Below are positions 31,992 to 43,956 of a DNA stretch of 64,000 nucleotides, piece after piece. Every line of letters starts with the position of its first letter. Position 1 is the first letter of the stretch. The notes below the pieces were generated by a model. That model saw nothing but the letters and a program-made list of their open reading frames with translations, made no database searches and was not told the origin of the DNA. Origin of the DNA: Akanthomyces muscarius (Eukaryota > Ascomycota > Sordariomycetes > Hypocreales > Cordycipitaceae). The stretch spans positions 258,001 through 322,000 of the forward strand of contig NW_026611617.1 in assembly GCF_028009165.1 (NCBI RefSeq), written 5' to 3'. A program made the translations under genes and the position numbers.

Positions 31992-32652
31992 TTACGCGGG
32001 AGTGGCCTCGGCAGCGGCGCCAGTAGGCAGCTTCATCTCGGTGCCGCCCAGGTTGGTGGACTGGACCTTGGGGTTCTTGCTGTAGTAGTCAGAAATGGCC
32101 GACTTGATGGCATCCTCGGCGAGCATAGAGCAGTGCACTAGGTTATCAGGTTAGCTTCAATTGCAACGATGCAAGCATGCAATTGGGATGAGCAAACATA
32201 CGCTTGACAGGAGGCAGGCACAGCTCCTTCGCAATCTCCGTGTTCTTGACCTTGCCGGCGTCGTCGAGGCTCATGCCGCGAACCAGCTCGGTGAGGTAGC
32301 TGCTCGAGGCAATGGCGGAGCCGCAGCCAAATGTCTTGAACTTGACATCCGAGATGGTGTTGGTGTCGGGGTCCACGCGAATCTGCAGCTTCATCACGTC
32401 GCCGCACGCCGGGGCGCCGACCAGGCCGGTGCCGACATCGAGGTCCTTCTTGTCCATGGATCCGACGTTGCGCGGGCGCGAGTAATGGTCGAGCACCTTT
32501 TCGTGGTATGAGCGCTTGGCCGAGACGGAGAAGACAGGGGCTGCGACGACGGCAGGGCGGACGAGGGCGCCGGAGACGGTGCTTCGGGCAATGGAAGAGC
32601 CAGCGGCGGCGAGGGCGCGCCCCGAGGCGAAACGAGCAGTTCTGGACAGCAT
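31992..32652 (-). CDS. isu1: Mitochondrial iron-sulfur cluster scaffold protein (IscU/Isu1)
   Basis: Two exons, 32652-32202 and 32137-31992 (intron 64 nt), encode 198 aa. A basic, Ser/Ala-rich mitochondrial presequence (about 1-47, ending AKRSYHEKV) precedes the IscU domain. The three cluster-ligand cysteines are C83 (GAPACGDVM), C110 (KTFGCGSAI) and C153 (KLHCSML), the last restored by splicing. The LPPVK loop (147-151), which Hsp70 chaperone Ssq1 recognises in yeast, is intact. The protein assembles [2Fe-2S] clusters on cysteine sulfur from Nfs1 in the matrix and is essential in yeast. The frame is open upstream to 32937, but Met32652 gives the standard presequence length. Confidence 0.96.
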
Positions 32653-33791
32653 GTTTGCTGATGGAATGTGTGCGTGTATGTGTGTGTGTAGTTGTGTGAG
32701 GGGTAGAGTCGGAAGTCGAGTGTGTTCAAAGAGATGGAAATATATCTCTTTGCTGGCGACAGCCGGGTTGGGGAGCGGCGATGAGCGAAAGATGACCGAT
32801 ATATGCGGTCGAGGTTTCAGCTGTTTGCGCAACTCAAGGGGCTGAACAAATTCGCGCACGCGGTTCGGATATGCGCCGTTTGTAGTTCTGCTGTATGTTT
32901 TTTTGATGAAACTGCGTATTGTAGGAGGTGAATGCAATGATGAGGTGGTGTTGCGAGAAGGAAGAGCGAGCTATCTCAGACTGTGTGGCGGACGAACTAT
33001 GCAGCCCAGCCTACTGGTAGCATGTCTGCGGCCGGTAAATCTTGTCGCCTCCCACTCCCTCCTCCTCCCAGCACTCCGGCGCAAGAAAAGCCAAAAATTT
33101 CCCACACACAGTGCCTCTGCGCCTCTATCCGGCCAATCAGCGCCCTCTTGTTCTCGGCCATTACGCTATGGTGGATCTCGGTCTTTCGGAGCTGATTGGG
33201 CCACACTGCTTAGTCACCGGATGCACCCCACTAATTGCCGGCTATGTCGTCAGAAATACTTTGGAGCTTCTGGGTACTTGCGGAGCTAGCAGAGACGGCT
33301 CCGAGGTGGGCATTTGGCGGCGCATTTTCTGCCAGCCAGCCATTTTTTACTGGTGAATGTGTTCCACGGTTGCAGGTCCCCCGAAATCGCTGCCAGCTCT
33401 TTGATTTCAAATCCCCTGCCCGCACTACCCACCACGCCCAGTACTTGGCCACCACTGGCCACCTTTGGCTCCTCGGGGGCGCCACCGCCCGCTCCTCTTC
33501 CCCAGCCAAACAGAATCAATCTGATAAGATTTTAAGCGGGGCCATATGTCCGATCACGTGCCGACGCGTTCGGGAATTTCTGCTTTCTCCGAGGTCAAAC
33601 CCGTGTGCCGTGTTTGCCCACAGTGCGCTATACTGGTAAACTGAGGCTATAGGTCGGTCGATGCCGAGCTGCGCCGCACCAGCACCGACATGGCTGTGGT
33701 CATTTGTCCGCAATATTACTCTCTATTATCCACGCTTGCATGTACAACACCAGCTGCAGTCCATCAGCTGCATCCCACTGTACGTCTCATT
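32653..33791. promoter_or_regulatory. Promoter region of isu1 and 3' flank of ABCC gene
   Basis: About 1.1 kb between two same-strand genes. A TG-rich tract lies at 32667-32695 just above the isu1 start codon, likely in its 5' UTR. No gene is supported; open frames overlap on both strands without motifs. Confidence 0.5.
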
Positions 33792-36700
33792 CTATGCACT
33801 ATCGCTCACATTCCCACTGGGCCCATTTCCACGCCCTTGAGCCTCATATAATACCGACAACGCACTCTCACCATCGGCCAATAGCTCGTCTGGCGGTCCA
33901 TACTCTGCCAACTCGCCTGCCTTTAGTACAGCCACACGGTCAAATCGCCGTATTCCTGACAGCCGGTGCGTCACCATGACCACAGTCGACTGTTTAAACT
34001 CTCGCTCTACTATGTCCTGAATCTGCTGCTCTGTGGCAGAGTCCACGCTATGCCACGTTAGCAACACATCTTCACCCACTTGGCAGGCTCGTCACGTACC
34101 TGCTGGTTGGCTCATCCAAAAGCACCACCCGACTGTCTCGTAGCATTGCTCGGGCCAAACAAAAGAGCTGGGACTGTCCGTGCGATAAGTGCAGCTCTTC
34201 AGCTGCCAAGTTCAACACTTGGTCTTCTGGCAGCCCGTTGTCGAGCGCCGCCTTTGATACCACTGGCCACAGTCCGACACGCCTCAGCGCCGCTTCAATC
34301 CCGGCCATTGTGCTTCCCCTTGCTGGGTCGAGGTTATCGCGGACAGAACCGTCAAAGAGGAACGGGTCCTGTGTCACGCACGTAACGGCCTTGCGTACTG
34401 TTTCGCCGGATACTGTGGCAAGGTCCACTCCGTCAATCACGATACGGCCCGCTGTTCCGTCCACCATGCCCAGAATTGATGTCACCAGCGAACTTTTGCC
34501 ACTAAAACCTAGTCAGAAACAATCCTGTCAACGCGTGGTAATCCCTTACCTCCCGGTGCGACCACAAAGCGCAACTTTTTGGCCTGGCTGCATGTCCATG
34601 TTTATACCGTGCAGCACCATGGTACTACAATTGTCAGCTTTTATTCAAACCACAGTGTCGAGCCGCGACTCACTCTGCGTAGCCAGCCGTCCAGTTGTCA
34701 AACAATACTGCACCATTACCCGGCCACTCTGCTTCCAGTCGACCCTCTGGCTCGACTTCTTGAGGAGTATCCTCTGAAAAGCTCTTGATTCGCGATACAG
34801 CACCCAAAGAAGTCTCGAGATTGGTCCACTGCTCAATCAGCCCTACCAACGTTTGGCTTAGACTCATCATGTTGACAAGAGCAACACCAACAAATCCAGC
34901 GCTCGCAGTACTGCCTCGTACCGTTACCGCAACCGTTGTCAAAAGCACGGCCAGCACACCGACCACAAGCCCCAACACGAGGCCAAGCCACCTCTGGATG
35001 CAGAGTAAGAGATAAAACGGCTTTTGGCAATCTGCAAGTAGCCTCTCCAGCTTTTCGACATGGACGCCCTCCCAGCCGTACGCCCGAATGGTCATTGTTC
35101 CACGGATCGTGTCCATTACATGGGACGTCACTGGTGCTTTTGATTCGAGCTCTAGTAGCCGAAGCTGCCTAGATGTTTTGAGATAGAAGCGCTGCAGCAG
35201 ATACAACACACCAGCAATAAACGGCAACACGGCTGCGAGGTATGGTGAAGCCACAATGATCAACGCGCCGATGCCCAAGCAACCGCTGAGGATAAAGCAC
35301 GTCGAAACCAGGTTGCCAGGGAGTACCATGTCCACCAGTCGCATGTCTTGGCTGAATCGATTCACCAGTACACCCGTAGGTGTCGGAGAAATGAAACTCA
35401 TGGGCGCTCTGAATGCGGTCTCGAGAACGGAGCCGTGTAGATGACTTGCTGACCTCGGCACAGTCACCACGTAGATGAAGTAGACGGCTCCAAACAGCCC
35501 AATGCCCTTCAAGATTGCCCACATGGCATAGAGCCCCAGCCAGTAGCCAGTGTTGTTGCGTTCTGCGCTATTGGACCAAAGTGAAATCCACGCGTAGAGC
35601 ATAGTCCCAAATGCTCCCTCGCAAGAAACAATCAAGGCAAACGTCGCAAAATTCATCCAGCCCAGGGATTTGAAATAGAACTTATACACAGAAACATCGC
35701 CCGTTTGCCGAAGTAGCTGCTTTACTTCGTCCTCCTCCTCCTCGGGCTGTACCTCGGTTTGACTTTGCGGCATCGCACTCGGTTCGGTCGCGGTGGTCTC
35801 ACCTGCGGCCAGCGTCGACGTTTCTGCCACTATATCAGGAGGCCCTTGGCTGGCAATGCGTCCTTCCGCATCTAGGACCACAATCTTGTCGGCCACATCC
35901 ATCCGGTCCGTGGTGTGCGTAGCTAGAATGGCGATAATACCAAGCTCTCGCAAGAGTCCATCGGGGCCAAATACACGCGTCACTACAGTCTCTCGCGTCA
36001 CTGGATCAAGGCCACTAAGGACATCGTCAAAAATGGCAATTGGTTTTTGAGAGAACAGGGCTCGTGCGATGGCGACTCTCTGCTTCTGTCCCCCACTAAG
36101 TGTGTTTCCATGAGCTCTGATCTGCGTTTGATCGCCGTTTTTCAGCGACGCGATGTCGGTATCCAGGGCGCATGCATGAACCACTGCTTTGTAGAGTCTC
36201 TCACGATAAGCAGATGCACCGATGATGACAGATTGGATGGTTCCAGACGAGAGCCATGGAGATTGGTCACAGTAAGAGACGTCTTGGGACGAGAGGCTTA
36301 CACTGCCACTGTGTATAGTTGTTTCGCCCAATAGGCTTTTCAGCAAGGTCGACTTTCCGCAGCCGACGGGTCCTGTAATCATAGTAACGTTGGTATCGCT
36401 GGTTAGATGTAGGCAGATGCCTTTAAGTATTGGAGTCGTTGCATTCCATCCGAAAGTGGCGTTGGCCACGACTATTGATTCATGGCGGTGCTCCACTGGA
36501 AGGAGATGGAGCTCAATTCCAGAATTGGTCTGTGGAGCTGGAATATGTTGGTCAGGACTTCCAGTCAGCTTCAGCCTGTTATCGCACCAGGATTCGCTGT
36601 TGAGAAACGACTGGACTCGCTCAAAACATCCAAGAGCGCCCGAAATCTGGGGGATACAGTATAAAAGCTGTTGAAGAGGCTCCATCAAGATTGCGAGAAT

Positions 36701-38648
36701 AGAAATTGAGGAGATTGCTTTCGAAAGGGTGAACGCATCGCTATGTTGGACTCTTGCTACGATTGCAAAGGCAGCAAAAGTAACAAGTTGGCCATAGGTA
36801 CTGGGCAGGTTCACTAAAACAGTTAGTCTCGTGACAGCAATTTTCTTTTGGTAAGAGGAGTTTCCTACGGAGGCAGATGTTGAAGCTTGACAGGCGTCGG
36901 TACTTTTTTGATCGATCGATCTCCGCAATGCGGAACTCGCGGATTATTTGCTGCATCTTGTCACTCAAGCCCAGCATCTTGACCTGCTTCATGTGGCTCA
37001 GCACATTGGCCGTGAAATTGACACGACGCTGCACAGCCTCGAGCCAGAGCTTTTGTCGGGCCGTCATGAACCCGGCTGCTCTCAGTGACGTAAGAGTGAA
37101 AACTATTTAATCTGGTCATTAGTTATATCATCGTATTTTTGATTTGTGCAGCGCACCTATTGCCAAAATGATTGGTGCGATGCAGATGACGCCAATCTGC
37201 CGTTCAAGAAGCCAAACTGACAGCCCGAGTTGCAAAATGCAAGCCCAGAGATGCGACGTCAGTAGATACCATGTCTCGCCGATTCTCTCGACGTCAGACT
37301 CTATCAACGTTATGACGGCCGAATCTCTATTCTCGGCAGCACCTGCGCGAGATCTGGTCAATTTTGTGTAAATCAGACCAATAAGGCCGCCTCTTGTCAT
37401 GGCCATTAAGCGAAATGCCAAATGCTGGTAGAATCCTGTAATAATCTATGGAACGGAAACACCAGTCAGAACAAATTCAATGGCATCACACCACGCAGAC
37501 ATACAGCAGTTGCAAAATACGACAGCGCTACCGCGCCAATCAAGCCGTGACCTTGACTTCGGATTTCCGGGGAATCAGGAGCGAGTGTATTGTCGATAAT
37601 GGCTGCGATAATGAACGGCTGAGATATATTCAAAGCAACTACCATGAGACGTGGAATTGCAACTTTGGCAAGCTCGGTTTTCCAAGCCCAGAGGGTGGCA
37701 ATGGCTAGTCCGTGGCGCCGGTGGCGGTCACCTAGATTTGTTAGGGATATTTCAGTAAATGTTGGGCACCTTCTTACTTTTATTCCATTGCTTCGATAGC
37801 TCTTGTGTCAGATTGTGCGGGTCAAGCTTCTCGTGGATGTCAAACAAATCTTTCAACGTTAGGGCTTTCTTCGACCCCTGAACGAGAAGAGAAGCCAGCC
37901 ATAGAAACAGGCCACGGCTAAGTAAGCCACTCGTTGCTTCTTTTGATAATTTCGTGTATGCTTCTAGCAGAATGCTCCGCTTATTGACTGTTTCAAGTGC
38001 TAGAATAGCCAATTTGAGGACGACAGCCGCTGTCGTGGTTCCGGCTAGGGCGCGAGCTTCGCTTCCAAGCCAAGCCGTACGGGTTCGAACAATATCGAAA
38101 AGAATAGAAAGAAAAAGAAAGATGGAAATTAGAAACGACGGTCTCGAGGTGTTCCTGTGCTCTAGAATAGACAACACGCCGAGAGCGATCGCCGTAACGA
38201 GACCGATGGCTGCAGAAGCAATGGCAACCTGTGAGGTCTCGGAAACTTCGAGGGACTTTTGCACCAGGATCGCAAGAAGAATGCTGCTATACGTCGCGAT
38301 AGTTCCCTGACGTCTGTCAGAGAGATGAAGAGAAACGTTGGAGTAGTCGACGTACAAGTTTGGCTATTAGGAGCAATGACGGCCGAACTTTGAGAGACTT
38401 ATGTCGCAGAAGTCGTACACATTGAGCGGCCGCGACAACAATGAATAAGCTCGAAGGCAGGATGGACAGAGTTGATTCTTCGAATTTCACTACGCGGAGA
38501 GTGTTAAGAAAAAGGGCTGCCTTGATGGTATTCAATACGCACCAGTAAAGTCGAATCCTCCGCGACAAGCAGCAGAGGCGACGACAGGTCCAAAAGCAGC
38601 ATCGTTGCATTTAGCAGCCATCGCATCCATCGCACCCATAACTTTCAT
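33792..38648 (-). CDS. ABCC-type (MRP-like) full ABC transporter
   Basis: Ten exons join in phase: 38648-38543, 38489-38356, 38306-37778, 37731-37505, 37445-37157, 37102-36869, 36813-34674, 34624-34550, 34501-34100, 34047-33792; 1463 aa. Exon 1 carries the fungal ABCC N-terminus CNDAAFGPVV...GGFDFT. A TMD0-like hydrophobic block, then TMD1-NBD1-TMD2-NBD2 follow. NBD1 has Walker A GPVGCGKST, signature LSGGQ, a Walker B ending in Asp-Asp (AIFDDVLSGLD) and an H-loop THTTDR. NBD2 has GRTGSGKSS (split by an intron), signature LSHGQ, LLDEPTSSVD and THRLS. The Asp in place of Glu in NBD1 is usual for MRPs. Such pumps export drugs, glutathione conjugates or metabolites; the cargo is unknown. The start could be Met38648 or Met38639. 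Exon joins were set by phase, donor/acceptor strings and family continuity. Confidence 0.92.
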
Positions 38649-39586
38649 GTTGCAATAATGAATGATTGTAGGATGTATCATAGAATAATCACAAAACGAA
38701 CTTGGCAAGCTGCCATTTATTAGAAGCCTTGTTACCCCCTCTTGCCCCTATACAGTCATAAGGCTGCGAGCCTGGTATTAAGCGTGCGGGTACAGCGCCA
38801 GGTTAGTCTTTTACGCCGCGTGGGTGGCTTGCGCAACGGCCGCGTACGTGCACCCGATATCGCCGATGGAACCTTTGACATCGTAATCATCAAGGCAAAA
38901 TGGAGGGGTTTCAGCTGCTGAATGTTATCGAAAGGGCGGCACCGGGCATCTTGGGATGGTCGGAAGTACTCCCAAACGGGCTCGAGGCCGGGAGTTGTGA
39001 TTGCTTTCAAGTATGAAGACCAGAGGCTTTCACATTATGAAACTCTGGCCGGCTTCTGTACTTGTGTCTGCGTTGTTTGCCATACGAACGGGACTGTTGC
39101 AGATTGCCAGTGCTGATAAAGGCGGTCGACTGTAGGAGCAGAGATGAAGATGTCAAGTCCGCACGCAACATGGCATCCCAGTGCTGAACCTCGACGACTG
39201 ATTAGGGAGAGCATTTACAGGGGCCTGTTCAGCTGCTATAGCGGCCTCTTGGCGTTTTCAGCCCTGTAAGTGCGCTGTCAGCTCCCCGGCGACCAGGCAC
39301 ACCAGGTCCTTTTAGCGTCACTCCAGTGGGCTACAGTGGACTCCTGCGGCTTACCTAAAAAGCGGCGCCCCTCCCCAGGCACCAGGTCGAGCTCCCCGCC
39401 TTCGTCATTGCGGGGCTGGCAGCTGGTAAACACTGCAACAGCACAGGCTGCATCACAGCGGAACTGCAAACACTGCGAGCTGACAAGAAGCACTTCGCCC
39501 GCGTTTGACGATACAGCCACTATTGATAAAGATTTGGCCTTTCAATCCAACGCTGGAGCTTCATCGGCTGCCGATTGCCCACCATC
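38649..39586. promoter_or_regulatory. Divergent spacer between ABCC transporter and ubp14
   Basis: About 0.94 kb. No gene motifs; it should contain both promoters. The start codon of ubp14 sits in a good context (ACCATCATGG). Confidence 0.5.
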
Positions 39587-42087
39587 ATGGCTTGCCCACA
39601 TCTGGAGGCAGCCAGTACGCCGCTTCACCCTTCACATGCTGACCTCGTCGCTAACTCAATCATGCAGATCTTAGTCCTCCGAATCCGTCCCAGTCGGTCT
39701 ATCGTGAAGACTGCACGCAGTGCTTCGATTCTCTTGTAAGCCGCGTCTGCTTCTGTGTCCTGAAGTACCACTAACGGTGACAGGACGATGCTGCTGGCCT
39801 CGATGTTTGTCTCCAGTGCTTCAACGGCGGCTGCGCTGGTGATCGCGCCCACAACCGCCTTCACAGCGTGCTCCGATCCCACCCTATTACTCTGAACATC
39901 CGCCGAACCCGAAAAGCAGTCGTGCGCGATGAGCCGCCGGCGAAAATGTCCAAGTTGGCCATCGCCGCAGAGACGGACGAAGACCGATATGATACGGCTC
40001 TAAAGGCACAATGCCTCGAGTGCAATATTGACCTTGACGTGGCAAATCCTAAATTAGCTCCTGTCATTTCGGGCGTAATGAAAGCAAATACGTTCTCTCA
40101 CAGCGAGGAGGTCAAGGCTTGGGAGCAGGAGCTCACGAGCTGCGAGCACGTTCTTCTGATGCAGCAAACCGAATCTCGGAAAATTGAGCAAGGAGCTCTT
40201 GGCCATTGCTATGCGTGTGACCTAAGAGAGAACCTCTGGCTTTGCCTGGAGTGTGGCAATCTCGGCTGCGGTAGGAAGCAAATTGGTGGTGTCGATGGCA
40301 ATTCCCACGCGCTGGCGCATTCCAATGAATCCTCGCATGGCGTTGCTGTCAAGTTGGGCTCAATTACACCAGAGGGAACGGCTGATATATACTGTTACAA
40401 GTGTGACGAGGAGCGCATCGACGAAAATTTGGGCCCGCACCTCGCGCATTGGGGTATCCTGCTTGCCGACAGAGAAAAGACTGAAAAAAGCTTGACCGAA
40501 ATGCAAATAGAGCAAAACTTGCGCTGGGACTTCAGCATGACGACCGAAGACGGCAAGGAACTTAAGCCTCTTTTTGGGCCTGGCCTGACTGGCCTAAAGA
40601 ACCTGGGCAACAGCTGCTATATGGCGAGCATATTGCAATGCCTCATGGATATGCCCGCATTTCGCGACCGCTACTACCGCCCCAGTGACGATCTTCCCAT
40701 TGTCGACGATCCGGCCAGTGATCTCGAAACACAGCTGCGAAAGGTTGCCGACGGTCTTTGGTCTGGTCGCTACTCCAAGCCAGACCCTGCTTTGACAAAC
40801 GAGAACGGCATAGCACACCAAAAAGGCCTGGCCCCTGCCATGCTCAAGCACTTGATCGGAAGAGGCCATGCTGAATTCTCAACTATGCGCCAACAAGATT
40901 CATTTGAGTTTCTTCAGCACATTTTCAAGATCATCACAAGATCCAAGCATGACGATGGCCGAAAAGATCCTACAACGGCGTTCCGGTTCGTCTTGGAACA
41001 GAGACTGCAGTGTTTGTCTTGCAACAAGGTCAAGTATAGCACCAACGAGCAGGATGCCATCTTCATTGACGTCCCTCTTGAGAAACTGCCAGCTGTTGAG
41101 GGAGAGGTTGCTCAACCCGATGCTTACAAGCCTGTAACGTTGAAGGAGTGTCTGGACAACTTCACGGGTGCTGAAAAGGTCGAGTTGACTTGCGCCGCAT
41201 GTGAAAGCAAGGATGGCTTCACTAAGCAGTCTCTCTTCAAGACATTTCCCGAAACCCTCGTTGTTAATGCTAAAAAGATGACAGTCGTCAATTGGGTTCC
41301 GATCAAAGTTGATGTTCCTGTTATTGTGCCTGACGAGTCTTTTCTTCTCGATGATTATTTGGCAAAGGGACAGCAACCTGGCGAGGAACTCCTTCCGGAC
41401 GAACCCGAGACGCAAGCGCCATCTTTTGTGCCCGATGAGGCTGCCCTTGCGCAACTTGAGGCCATGGGCTTCCCTCGCAACCGTTGCGAAAAGGCACTTC
41501 ACGCTACGGGCAATTCCGATGCCAATGCGGCCATGGAATGGCTGTTTGGTCACATGGAAGACCCTGATATTGATGCACCACTCGTCATCGAGGGACAATC
41601 TGGTGGTGGCGCGTCAACGGCCGATCCTGAAAAGATTGAGATGCTAGGCGCCATGGGTTTCGCTGCTCCCCAGGCCAAGAAGGCACTCAAGGAAACGGGA
41701 GGAGATATGGAGCGTGCTGTGGAATGGCTGTTCAGTCACCCCGATGATCAAGGAGAATACGACGATGAAGGCACAGGTGCAGAACCAAGTGCCCCTCAAG
41801 AACCTCCAGGCACAGCAACCTTGCCCGCACGCTTCCAGCTTCAGTCCATTGCCTGTCACAAGGGAACCAGTATTTATGCTGGGTAAGTCCGATTCCGCCT
41901 GACGCGAAAAGCTGCAAACTCCCATTAACATTCTGATAGTCATTACGTCGCGTTCCTCCGCAAGCCCAATCCCGAGGATGCCAGCGGTTCGACCTGGGTC
42001 TTGTTCAACGACGAAAAGGTGGTTGAGGCGTACGAGGTGGAGGAAATGCGCAAATTTGCATACGTGTACTTTTTCTCGAGGTGCTAG
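39587..42087 (+). CDS. ubp14: Ubiquitin carboxyl-terminal hydrolase, Ubp14/USP5 (isopeptidase T) type
   Basis: Four exons, 39587-39614 (only 28 nt), 39668-39735, 39784-41882 and 41940-42087, encode 780 aa, the usual family length. The short first exon gives MACPHLEAA and is joined by a classic GCTAAC...CAG acceptor. Order of domains: an N-terminal variant zinc finger (EDCTQCFDS...CLQCFNGGC), a ZnF-UBP (about 150-235, [18 protein letters not shown]-rich), the USP Cys box [11 protein letters not shown] (C310), two UBA domains (about 590-635 and 650-690, each LxxMGF), and the His box [12 protein letters not shown] created at the last splice. The enzyme disassembles unanchored polyubiquitin chains to recycle ubiquitin. 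It converges with mad2 (287 bp). Confidence 0.95.
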
Positions 42088-42374
42088 ACGGTGCATGAGA
42101 GGTTTCGGCAAGGGTTCATAGACAAAAGGCAGGCGAATACAAGCGGGGGGGCTGATGAGAAACGACACGGTGCATTGCGAAGCGCGTTTGAGCTAGTGCT
42201 CCGGAGTAGATGTAGTTAGACTGTTGAAGTACAACACATGCAATTGCTTTCATCTCCCATGCTTCATTGAAATGTCCTTTATTCTTTCAACTGTCAAGGC
42301 TAGCAGAAACCCAACGCCATACCATGTAACTCGAATTCCAACTCGTCATGAGAACCGGCAACGGGCCAGCCATC

Positions 42375-43319
42375 CTAGTCGCCCAACCGATAGCTGACAA
42401 GCGTGTCAACGCGGTGATTCGCCGTGCTGAACCCGCGCAGCTGCACGCGCTCGCCATTCTCAATCTCCTTGGCGTCTGAGTCCCCCCACTCGACGGGGAC
42501 GTCGCTGTCGCCGTCAGCGTAGACGAGCACGTTGAAGGTGCAGCTGCCGCTCAGCTGCGGCAGGAAGGTGACGGACGCGGTGATTTGGCGAAAGATGGCT
42601 GCGATCTCGGCCTGGATCTCCTGCTCCGTCTTTTCCGGCGCGGGCGCTGCAGCAGCACCCGCGGCGGCATTCTCTTGGTCGGCGGCGCCAGTAGCGGCCG
42701 CCGCCGCAGAAGAAGACTTGGACTTTTTGGGGGCGGCCGTTATGTCCACGTTGAACTGCCAGCGCTCGACGTGCTCGCCGGTGTCCTTGTCGGTGATGAC
42801 GATGACGAGACTCGAGATCTTGCCGCCCACCATCCACTTGTCGAGCTGGGACATGATCTTCTTGATGTATGCTTTTACTTGGTCGTCCGACGAGACTGGG
42901 ATTCGTTAGCTGGGCGCGGCGGTCGCGAAGCGATCGAAGCGGTCGGGGCTGTAGATGAGCGCACCTAACATGTTGAGGCCATATTTCTTGACACTGTGCC
43001 AGAGTTAGCTTTGTTCACTTTCTGCTGCTACCGTGCTGTCTCTTACGCAGTGAAGTCTTCCGCTGGGTAAACGCCCCGTTGGAATCTAGCTTCTGTTAGC
43101 CTGCCCCTCAACTCGATTGTTCAGCTCGATTGTTCGGTGCGCTCGTACAGGATCGTGTGAATGGAATATTGAAACTAAAAGCCCAGTTAGCGCTGGATCC
43201 GGGAAACAAGCGGGCGACGTAATGCTCACGAATTCGGCGACGAGCCTGGCGCTGCCTTTCAGCGACAGCTTGTGCACCTTGCTCTTGTCTTTGTCTTTGG
43301 ATGATTTCTCGGACGGCAT
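42375..43319 (-). CDS. mad2: Spindle-assembly checkpoint protein Mad2 (HORMA domain)
   Basis: Five exons: 43319-43230 (90 nt), 43174-43149 (26), 43085-43047 (39), 42993-42965 (29) and 42895-42375 (521); 234 aa. Spliced text reads SLKGSARLVAEF, FQYSIHTILFQRGVYPAEDF, AVKKYGLNML, VSSDDQVKAYIKKIM, matching the Mad2 HORMA core; every join keeps phase and each intron has a CTAAC-like branch or CAG/TAG acceptor. After ERWQFNVDI an Ala/Ser-rich insertion (about 40 residues, KKSKSSS to APAPEKTE) lies in a loop before EIQAEIAAIFRQI. The C-terminal safety-belt region ends VDTLVSYRLGD. Mad2 binds Mad1 and Cdc20 at unattached kinetochores to hold the anaphase-promoting complex. The three internal micro-exons would be missed by many gene callers. 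Confidence 0.93.
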
Positions 43320-43956
43320 CGTGTCGAGTGGTCGGTCGCTCTTTAAGGACAGTCAATGTCAGATATCAGTATATGACCGTCGGTACTGGGCGCGGTTCGT
43401 CGGGATATGGTGGACTGTGTAAAACGTGTTGTCTCGTGTAGCCGTTGGGATGTTGTTTACTCTCAGTCCACATTGGCGGTAGCTCATGTGGATGTCCAGC
43501 GGGGTTCACCGACCGCGGGAGAGCGAGAACACCATGACCAGCACAGCTTGAAGATTCTACAATTGAGCACTTGCATATGCAAAGGTTAATTCAACTTGAT
43601 TAAATTCCATCATTTTTCTGGCATAATCAAGCAGGAAACGTAGCACCTGTGATGTTCCTGATTATTATCAACATGCAGGGTAGTGGCACTGTGGCTGTGA
43701 CTGTGGCTAGCCTGTGGCTCAACGGCGCCCCTCCGCTATCGATAAGATTGAATTTTCCCATTCTGGATAGCCATTGGATCGCCTTTGCCGACCGCCAGTT
43801 TTTTCCTGGCAGAAAAAAAAGTAGGCTTGACTTGTACACGGCGACACGGACGGTTGACAAGACGTTTCGCAAGGACAACTAGATTTTTTCCAGACCTGTT
43901 CCGAAATTTGTGTCTTCAATTTCAATAAACCTTTATATCTTCGTTACTCTACCAAT
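43320..43956. promoter_or_regulatory. Divergent promoter region of mad2 and dbp3
   Basis: 637 bp between divergent start codons; AT-rich near dbp3 with an AATAAACC string at 43923-43930 inside the likely 5' UTR. No gene seen. Confidence 0.5.
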
